NCBI RefSeq assembly: GCF_014642075.1
Contig: NZ_BMIK01000001.1
Span: 434,001-498,000, forward strand
Origin: Parapedobacter defluvii
GTDB lineage: Bacteria > Bacteroidota > Bacteroidia > Sphingobacteriales > Sphingobacteriaceae
DNA length: 64,000 nucleotides
Reading direction: 5' to 3'
The translations under genes and the position numbers were made by a program. This document shows positions 63,852 to 64,000 of this stretch, piece after piece; the stretch's first letter is position 1; each line of letters begins with the position of its first letter. The notes beneath the pieces are model-generated. The model was not told the origin of the DNA and did not search any database. It was given only the letters and a program-made list of their open reading frames with translations.

Positions 63852-64000
63852 ATGGAAAAGAAAAACGTGCCTTCCATGGAAAAGGAAATTTTAAATGCTA
63901 AACTGTTTCAAAACCGGCGGCAGTTTCTGTCGAGTTTAAGTATCGGCATAGGCAGTGCAGCGCTGGGCTCGCTGTTGATGCCTGGTTTGTTTTCCGGTGG
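63852..64000 (+). CDS. DUF1501 family Tat-exported protein, 3' truncated by window edge
   Basis: Open to the window end from ATG 63852 (alternative ATG 63876, MEKEILNAKLF). The visible 49 residues contain FQNRRQFLSSLSIGIGSAALGSLLMPG, a twin-arginine signal with hydrophobic core. The position 20 bases after a PSD1 gene is the standard arrangement for DUF1501, a sulfatase/alkaline-phosphatase-like fold. The body of the protein lies outside the window, so the call rests on the signal and neighbour. Confidence 0.75.
   Translation, partial: MEKKNVPSMEKEILNAKLFQNRRQFLSSLSIGIGSAALGSLLMPGLFSG

Overview
The window comes from a Bacteroidota chromosome, most likely Sphingobacteriales (Parapedobacter or Pedobacter relatives; this rank is inferred). 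The evidence is four SusC/SusD pairs, many lipoproteins with short signal peptides, DUF3823, DUF4998 and DUF5000-type surface proteins, and promoters of the Bacteroidota form TTG-N19/20-TAnnTTTG. Almost the whole window is carbohydrate-utilisation gene content. I see no tRNA, rRNA, CRISPR array, integrase or transposase.

Layout. (0) 1-1575: 3' part of a sodium/solute symporter belonging to an operon on the left. (1) 1593-16863, locus A: an AraC regulator divergent from an apparent operon of two SDR dehydrogenases, a clan GH-D glycosidase-like protein, SusC, SusD, two surface lipoproteins and a GH36-type alpha-galactosidase. (2) 17188-31957, locus B: a paralogous AraC regulator divergent from SusC, SusD, a large secreted glycosidase-like protein, a symporter, a PIG-L deacetylase, an aldose-epimerase-like protein, an enolase-superfamily dehydratase and a second copy of the two-SDR module. 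Locus B reads as a full route: bind and import at the outer membrane, cleave, take up by symport, deacetylate or epimerise, then oxidise and dehydrate without phosphorylation.

(3) 31811-35694 is a patch of genome plasticity. A 147-bp perfect direct repeat duplicates the 3' end of the last SDR gene and brackets a 1,285-bp segment carrying one reverse-strand lipoprotein gene. Two non-coding stretches with 11-bp periodicity flank an Rrf2 regulator and QorB-like oxidoreductase pair. The C-terminal stumps of a divergent FCD-type regulator and a class-III aminotransferase are fused tail to tail, a deletion scar.

(4) 35589-64000, locus C: a Tat-type NHL propeller protein, a GntR/UTRA regulator, then a long apparent operon (GH92, beta-helix protein, SusC, SusD, DUF3823, two GxGYxYP proteins, a second GH92, a fascin-like lipoprotein, SusC, SusD, a lipoprotein and a clan GH-A-like glycosidase). 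It is followed by a PSD1 (DUF1549/DUF1553) cytochrome-like protein and the start of a DUF1501 protein. A palindrome ACTTGTATATACAAGT or close variants lies on the -33 element of the promoters of the propeller gene, the GH92 operon and the PSD1 gene, with nearly identical geometry, so all three units are probably one GntR regulon. This regulon, which couples mannosidase-type sugar release to a PSD1/DUF1501 module, and the repeat-bracketed gene insertion are the most interesting systems here.
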